A DNA stretch of 64,000 nt from Pectobacterium colocasium (GTDB lineage: Bacteria > Pseudomonadota > Gammaproteobacteria > Enterobacterales > Enterobacteriaceae): the NCBI RefSeq assembly GCF_020181655.1, contig NZ_CP084032.1, forward strand, positions 4,154,001 through 4,218,000, given 5' to 3'. Under the pieces are notes generated by a model. That model was not told the origin of the DNA. It saw nothing but the letters and a program-made list of their open reading frames with translations, and made no database searches. The position numbers were made by a program, and so were the translations under genes. Below are positions 59,515 through 64,000 of the stretch, one piece after another. Position 1 is the stretch's first letter. Each line of letters opens with the position of its first letter.

Positions 59515-59812
59515 GGTATATCAGTCACGCCGTTTTGAGAAGAAATTTGCCACTCTGACAGAACAAGAACAGAAAACCGTCGATGAACAGATTGAACTTA
59601 TCATTGACGAACCTGAGATGGGTGAGCGCAAAAAGGGTGATCTAAATTATCTTTGGGTACATAAATTTTATATGAGTAACCAGCAATATCTCCTGAGTTA
59701 TCGCTGGGTTGACGCTAAACTCGAAATATATTTATTGAACCTCGGCTCACATGAAAATGTCTATGATGATCAAAAGCGTCACAGAAAAGCTGACCTGAAG
59801 CTAATTAAATAA
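59483..59812 (+). CDS. RelE/ParE-family toxin
   Basis: 109 residues. The pattern EVYQSRRFEKKFATLTEQEQKTVDEQIE, then a central KGDLNYLWVHKF, then the beta strands YLLSYRWVD and LEIYLLNLGSHENVY matches the RelE/ParE fold. Basic and aromatic residues suitable for RNA or gyrase binding are present, but the target (mRNA cleavage or gyrase poisoning) cannot be told from sequence. The ATG lies within the antitoxin gene and has GGAAGA upstream. Both genes are intact. Confidence 0.85.
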   Translation: MCAEETGKNLEVYQSRRFEKKFATLTEQEQKTVDEQIELIIDEPEMGERKKGDLNYLWVHKFYMSNQQYLLSYRWVDAKLEIYLLNLGSHENVYDDQKRHRKADLKLIK

Positions 59813-59936
59813 CCAATATCAGCCGTTCCTTTTATCTTAAGCGGTTTTATTATTCAGGAAACAGCTAAGTAGAGTCCGACGACAACCCAAAGCGGGTCGA
59901 TAGCAGTGATTGTCGTCGATGCGGCATGGTACAGGT

Positions 59937-60632
59937 TTACGCGCTGGTACCGATCTGTGTGAAGACATCTTGCAGGGTTGCGGCCTCATAAGTTGGCGCA
60001 ATATCCGAATCGTTGGCAGCCCCACTGGCATTGAACCAACAGCTGTCGATGCCGTACAGGTTTGCACCCAGAATATCGGCATCAAGCCTGTCGCCCACGA
60101 TGATCGCCTCGGCTTTTTTGAACGAGCTGAACTTGCTGGCTGAGAATTCAAAGAAGCGCGCATCCGGCTTAGCGAAGCCGCAAGCTTCAGAGGTAGCAAC
60201 AAACGTGAGCCAGTCCGCCAACCCCGAGTTCGCCACCCGCTGCGCCTGCACATACTCAATGCCGTTGGTAATAATGCCAACTTCACCGATCTCGGCAAGC
60301 GCTTCGCATAGCTGAACCGCGCCATCCACCAGCACGACGGTCTCAGGCAGGCACTCCAGATAGAGGCTGCTCGCCTTGTGAGGATCGATATCAATGCCAT
60401 GAAGGGAGAAGGTGCGACGGAATCGTTCGAATTTCAGTACATCTTTGGCGATCTCCCCCTTTTCGAACGCGCTCCATAGCTGAGAGTTTTCTCGCTGATA
60501 GTCCGCAAACAGGGTCGTATTTTCAATATCGACGCCAAGATCCTTCAGCGTACGCGCAAACGAAAGACGCTCAGAGGCTTTGAAATCCAACAGCGTGTCG
60601 TCAAGGTCAAACAGAAAATGGCGGTATTTCAT
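59937..60632 (-). CDS. yjjG: YjjG-type pyrimidine 5'-nucleotidase (HAD family)
   Basis: 231-residue HAD phosphatase (E. coli YjjG 225). Motif I is FDLDDTLLDF (nucleophile Asp9, general acid Asp11), motif II is IITNG, motif III Lys lies in GFAKPDARFF, and motif IV is VGDRLDADILGA. YjjG hydrolyses non-canonical pyrimidine nucleotides and limits their use in DNA. The match to E. coli YjjG is moderate, so a paralogue is possible. A small open frame overlaps its start codon by ATGA. Confidence 0.85.
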   Translation of the reverse strand: MKYRHFLFDLDDTLLDFKASERLSFARTLKDLGVDIENTTLFADYQRENSQLWSAFEKGEIAKDVLKFERFRRTFSLHGIDIDPHKASSLYLECLPETVVLVDGAVQLCEALAEIGEVGIITNGIEYVQAQRVANSGLADWLTFVATSEACGFAKPDARFFEFSASKFSSFKKAEAIIVGDRLDADILGANLYGIDSCWFNASGAANDSDIAPTYEAATLQDVFTQIGTSA

Positions 60633-60799
60633 AAATATTGGTTACTCGAAATCAAGGAATCACTTTTGGTGGAGACGGACTGCGCGGGCTTAGCAGCCGT
60701 CAGCGCGCGGTTAACGCCCAGAATCACAACAAAGAAGGAGAGCGTCAATAGCCCAATCATCACCCGCGGAAACGCACCCAGCCTGAAAATGAACAGCAC
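60629..60799 (-). CDS. Possible small membrane protein coupled to yjjG
   Basis: 56 codons from GTG at 60799. One membrane segment is clear (MIGLLTLSFFVVILGV) and a Ser/Lys-rich tail ends SSNQYL. The TGA shares bases with the yjjG ATG (ATGA overlap), which suggests translational coupling. No good ribosome-binding site was found before the GTG, and start at the inner ATG (codon 14) is also possible. It is not a family I recognise, so the call rests on the overlap and the hydrophobic segment. Confidence 0.35.
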   Translation of the reverse strand: MLFIFRLGAFPRVMIGLLTLSFFVVILGVNRALTAAKPAQSVSTKSDSLISSNQYL

Positions 60800-60931
60800 G
60801 CCGCACTAATTTTCTGCCACCTGAACAGAGATGATACCATCACATCCGTATACAAACAGGTAACATGATGATTCCTGAAAGGAATCCATGCTGCTGACAC
60901 ACTCAAGGGCGCAATACGCGGTGGGTAAACC

Positions 60932-61537
60932 ATGCTGAAAATCTCTTTCTTTACTCTCTTTATCAGGTATTTAAAAACCTCGACCATTCAGCACCCAGAC
61001 ATTTTTGGGCTTAAAGATTTTTCGCCGATAGAACTGATTTCTCAAGGATACGAGTTAGTCGGCGATCCGACCGACTTTCATTTTTATGAGAAGGACTATG
61101 TTGTTGGCTACCATAACAAAACGCTGAATATTGTTTTTAAACGCTATTTTTATCTCGATGAAAACGCCGGAAGCGGCTTCTCAATAGGACGGGGAGCGAG
61201 ACTTATTTCTCTTTTGAAATGCTATAAGGCCGTTTGTTTAGCCGATGGGATGGCTGAACCTGTCTTTGATTTTTATTTCTCAGAGGATAAGAAAGAAGGG
61301 GCCGTTATCATAGGGAACGCCGTCGTCATTCGCTTTACTCAATGGAGTACAAAAGGGCAATATTCGATTGTCACTATTGAGAGCGATTTTAGTGAATCAG
61401 CATTATTTAGCCAGGTTTCAACCAATGCGGTTAAAAGCACCCTGCATGCCTGTGACTATCGTTTACTGCTCTCAAAATCGGCTTACAAAAGTGAACTTCG
61501 TGCGTTGAGTCGGCTAGCTAACTTTCTCTCGGTTTGA
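60932..61537 (+). CDS. Unknown 201-residue protein
   Basis: Not recognised. A short N-terminal hydrophobic stretch (LKISFFTLFIRYLK) is followed by a soluble part of about 180 residues with many Phe and Tyr and acidic residues. Two Cys (KCYKAVC) lie near the middle. No signal peptidase site and no catalytic motif are evident. It is AT-richer than its neighbours and stands alone, divergent from the small ORF and yjjG. GGTGGG near 60920 may serve as the ribosome-binding site. Confidence 0.7.
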   Translation: MLKISFFTLFIRYLKTSTIQHPDIFGLKDFSPIELISQGYELVGDPTDFHFYEKDYVVGYHNKTLNIVFKRYFYLDENAGSGFSIGRGARLISLLKCYKAVCLADGMAEPVFDFYFSEDKKEGAVIIGNAVVIRFTQWSTKGQYSIVTIESDFSESALFSQVSTNAVKSTLHACDYRLLLSKSAYKSELRALSRLANFLSV

Positions 61538-61633
61538 ACGGCCTATAGTCTACGGTGACGTTTACATGCCCCTATTTTATAAACGTAAATTGCAGACGGC
61601 AGCCTGCAATCTACGGTAGAAAATAAAAAATCA

Positions 61634-62179
61634 TTATTTCTTCATTTCAAGGCTTTTCATTACCTCTTTGCTTAACCCATGCGTTGAACTGCTAATCACA
61701 CAGTTATACGTTTCACTTTCATTAATAACCATAAAAGTGCTCACCGGGTTTTTCATTTTTTTATCAACAGAGAAAATAATATAAGCATTGGGTAAGGAAC
61801 TGGGTTTAAATGCACCGAATGAGTAGCTATCAGATAAACCGAGAGGGGATAAGTCAGCCGTTAATTCCATCGGTTGCGTACTGTGTGGCGAAGGGAACAT
61901 TGATTTTGCTGACATCATCATTGACTGGGTATTAATGTTATATTCTGTTGTTACTTTCATGCCAACGTATTTGGATTCAGGCATATTCAACTGTTTTTCA
62001 CACATTGCATCGTGCTGCGGGTTGGGCGTGCCATTTTGCAGGACAGCATGAACATGTTTTAATTCAACTTGGTCTTTTCCGGTATGGGCTTTTGCCATAT
62101 CATCTGCTTGAGCAAAACCGCTCATCACCAGCGCCGCCGTTGCTACAACGTGTAAAATAGAGCTATTCATTGCATTCAT
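61634..62179 (-). CDS. Small periplasmic or secreted protein, unknown
   Basis: 181 residues from MNAMNSSILHVVATAALVM. A GAGGA site eight bases before this ATG decides the start over the ATG three codons upstream. The Sec signal peptide ends near GFAQA-DD. The mature protein has two Cys (in DAMCEKQL and TYNCVISS), a Met-rich central stretch (NTQSMMMSAKSMF) and ends in KK. No known fold was recognised. It is AT-rich with a long AT-rich upstream region; it may be acquired. Confidence 0.72.
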   Translation of the reverse strand: MNAMNSSILHVVATAALVMSGFAQADDMAKAHTGKDQVELKHVHAVLQNGTPNPQHDAMCEKQLNMPESKYVGMKVTTEYNINTQSMMMSAKSMFPSPHSTQPMELTADLSPLGLSDSYSFGAFKPSSLPNAYIIFSVDKKMKNPVSTFMVINESETYNCVISSSTHGLSKEVMKSLEMKK

Positions 62180-62684
62180 TTTTTCCATCCTCTTTTATCT
62201 ACAGGGATAACCATATGATCCATGACAACAATTCTTTATTTATTAAATAAATAACCGAAATGCCTCATGAAATTTAAATGATATTTCCCAGATAAAATCG
62301 AATAGAAAAAACCACTAAAAAATCAATAACAACCTTCGTCATTTTGAACAATGTGATTTTTATAAATGCATTCTGGTTATAAACATAGTCAATTTTTGAT
62401 ATTACGTCAAAATCCCAACGGCACAAAAAATAAAACAATAATAGAAATCATAATAAATATAACCAGGCTAAGTATTTAATAAAATGATTTATCTACAATA
62501 TCAACGTTCAAGAGTCGACTCGAATGTACTTAACGATGTTCATCGAATAAAACGATGGTATATATCACCAAACAAGGAAGCGACGCCGCGTACTAACGGT
62601 ATCGTTGCACAACGGAAAAGAGCGAATAGATTTCTAGCACGACAGGGAGATTGATGGTACAAGAAAAAAGAGAGATGAAAAAAT
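62180..62684. other. AT-rich region upstream of the small secreted protein
   Basis: About 500 non-coding bases, strikingly AT-rich from 62200 to 62500. It must hold the promoter of the adjacent minus-strand gene. No operator or repeat was identified. Confidence 0.45.
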
Positions 62685-62760
<76 letters not shown>

Positions 62761-62836
62761 ATATCGGACAGACATTAACAGGCGTTACGTCTGATTACTG
62801 CGCACTGATTGTATGGTGACAAACAGTGATAAAACG

Positions 62837-62854
62837 TGGAGCGGGAAACGAGTC
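62837..62854 (-). other. Attachment-site-like copy of the tRNA-Gly 3' end
   Basis: On the minus strand GACTCGTTTCCCGCTCCA matches the 18-base 3' end of the tRNA, GTCTCGTTTCCCGCTCCA, at 17 positions (16 in a row). The rest of the tRNA is missing from the adjoining bases at 62855 onward. Elements that integrate into tRNA-Gly(GCC), such as the ICEclc/PAGI-2 group, leave exactly this 18-base direct repeat at their far end. Confidence 0.6.
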
Positions 62855-63429
62855 TGGAATCCAGCCGTTATCTCTTTGTTTTAGAAAGAGTTTCCCGACA
62901 TCCCTTGATAGGATGGACAGCATTATGGACTAGAACTTAGATCTTGGCAAGTCAGAACCTTAATTTTTTTCCATACAGCGTCGTACACGTCCAACAACAT
63001 CCACAAGGTATGGGACAGGGAGGGCTTACCACGCCCTTCGACATGGATTCCAAGCCGTAATTTTCCCCGTCAAATAACGATGCTGTAACCCATCACAGGC
63101 AAGCGCCAGCCCTCATCAGCTTACCCCACTACATCCAGAGACAGAAACACGCAACGTGTGAACAAAACCCCATAAGAAGCAGCCTTAGCATTAGCGATGC
63201 TCCACAGCCGGGTTGATCTGCTCGTTTTCCACACCTGCCCCCCTCAGAAAGACTCGGCTCAGCAAGCTATTGAGATGCCCTACGCCCTCACAACCCGTTG
63301 AGGCTGCATTTCAGCATGGGGTGCCCCGCAAAAGACAGCCCAAAAACATGAATGAGTCCTATTCATGTAGCGGAGCCTTCCTCCATAAAAAGGAATCAAT
63401 ACCCAATGGAAAGAAAGGAGTATGAAAAT
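62855..63429. other. Non-coding region between the att-like repeat and the LysR gene
   Basis: About 575 bases without a supported gene. CTTGGCAAG at about 62943 resembles the tRNA-Gly anticodon arm (GACTTGCCAAGATC on the minus strand) but at the wrong distance for a tRNA, so it is either a degraded tRNA copy or chance. The region must hold the LysR promoter. Confidence 0.4.
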
Positions 63430-64000
63430 ATGAGGATACGCTACCTGCGGTATTTCCTGATCGTTGCAGAAGAGCAAAGTTTCACCCGAGCAGCGGCCAG
63501 GATTCATATCGAACCATCACCTTTGTCCCGAGCCATCAAGGAACTGGAGAACCATCTGGGGGTACAACTGCTTCATCGCGCCAAAGGACGTATCAGACTG
63601 ACCTGGCCAGGTGAAGTCTTTCGCGAAGAAGCTCAACGCATCATTGCCTTTATAGAGAACGCTCAAACACGGGTTAACTCAGCCTCGCAAGGCTACCGTG
63701 GCCGACTGCGTATTGGACTTGCAGACAGTCTGGCTCCACCAAGACTGACGACACTGCTCGCTCGTTGTCGTGAAGAAGAACCGAGCACCGAAGTTAGGAT
63801 CACGGAGATGACTGTCAGCGAGATGTTATTGGCCATCAGCCACGATCAAATCGACGTTGGTTTTACTGTCGACAATTCAATCATGCCGGGCTACCTCAAA
63901 GAAGTTGTATGGACCGAGCGCCCAGCCATCGCGATCCCAACTCACCACCCGTTGCTCTCGCAAGAAAAAATCTCTGACGCCGAGATGCTTCGCTATCCGC
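63430..64000 (+). CDS. LysR-family transcriptional regulator, 3' end outside the window
   Basis: At least 190 residues from MRIRYLRYFLIVAEEQSF. The winged helix-turn-helix FTRAAARIHIEPSPLSRAIKELENHLGVQLLHR is complete and the effector-binding domain has begun (RGRLRIGLADSLAPPRL). GAAAGGAG about ten bases before the ATG at 63430 supports the start; an ATG at 63422 is followed by a stop after three codons. It differs from the LysR at 52741. Its place next to an att-like repeat suggests it belongs to an integrative element. Confidence 0.9.
   Translation, partial: MRIRYLRYFLIVAEEQSFTRAAARIHIEPSPLSRAIKELENHLGVQLLHRAKGRIRLTWPGEVFREEAQRIIAFIENAQTRVNSASQGYRGRLRIGLADSLAPPRLTTLLARCREEEPSTEVRITEMTVSEMLLAISHDQIDVGFTVDNSIMPGYLKEVVWTERPAIAIPTHHPLLSQEKISDAEMLRYP

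Noticed and set aside
63213..63425. 70-codon open frame upstream of the terminal LysR gene
   Set aside because: Basic, low in hydrophobic pattern, no family, and it covers the LysR promoter region.

Overview
The window looks like chromosomal DNA of a soft-rot enterobacterium, most probably Pectobacterium or a close relative. The core proteins match Escherichia coli orthologues in length and motif, and two E. coli-type gene blocks are kept in order. The accessory genes and intergenic DNA are more AT-rich and have no E. coli counterpart at these places. Species cannot be fixed from the sequence alone.

Region 1 (1-19.4 kb) is core metabolism and housekeeping. It holds pgk (cut by the window edge), epd and tktA on the minus strand, the lipoprotein protease loiP, an orphan LuxR-type regulator, speA and metK. 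The block sprT-endA-rsmE-gshB-yqgE-ruvX follows, then fbp, mpl, purA and yjeT. Region 2 (19.45-20.76 kb) is an ISL3-family insertion sequence between yjeT and hflC, set in the A/T run of the hflC terminator. Region 3 (20.8-34.0 kb) is the minus-strand string nnr-tsaE-amiB-mutL-miaA-hfq-hflX-hflK-hflC plus divergent queG. An unknown 294-codon gene has been inserted between nnr and queG.

Region 4 (34-45.5 kb) is where the E. coli order (queG, then the glyVXY tRNAs, then orn) is broken open. It carries ahpCF, a DUF4153 membrane protein, and a five-gene operon. The operon has an unknown 246-residue protein first, then an ABC ATPase, a MacB-type permease, a TolC-like outer-membrane factor and a HlyD-like adaptor. 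A small secreted protein and a tRNA-Gly(GCC) close the region.

Region 5 (45.5-62.8 kb) is a 17-kb accessory segment lying between two identical, same-orientation tRNA-Gly(GCC) genes. It holds a large secreted protein with a PPC-like domain, a 2-hydroxyacid dehydrogenase, a 570-residue unknown, a YahK-type aldehyde reductase, a LysE exporter, a LysR-MFS pair, an SsuABC/TauABC-type importer and a DUF1963 protein. A ParD-like/RelE-type toxin-antitoxin pair follows with a perfect palindrome upstream, then a YjjG-type nucleotidase with a coupled small membrane ORF and two unknown proteins.

Region 6 (62.8-64 kb) starts with an 18-base near-copy of the tRNA-Gly 3' end that lacks the tRNA body. A LysR gene that runs off the window follows. 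The layout fits the distal end of an integrative element that uses tRNA-Gly(GCC) as its attachment site, with the integrase end to the right of the window. The points most worth following are the exporter operon with its possible cargo, the related-looking 294-residue protein, the integrative-element boundary, and the unexplained DNA between queG and ahpF, which ends in a strong terminator.
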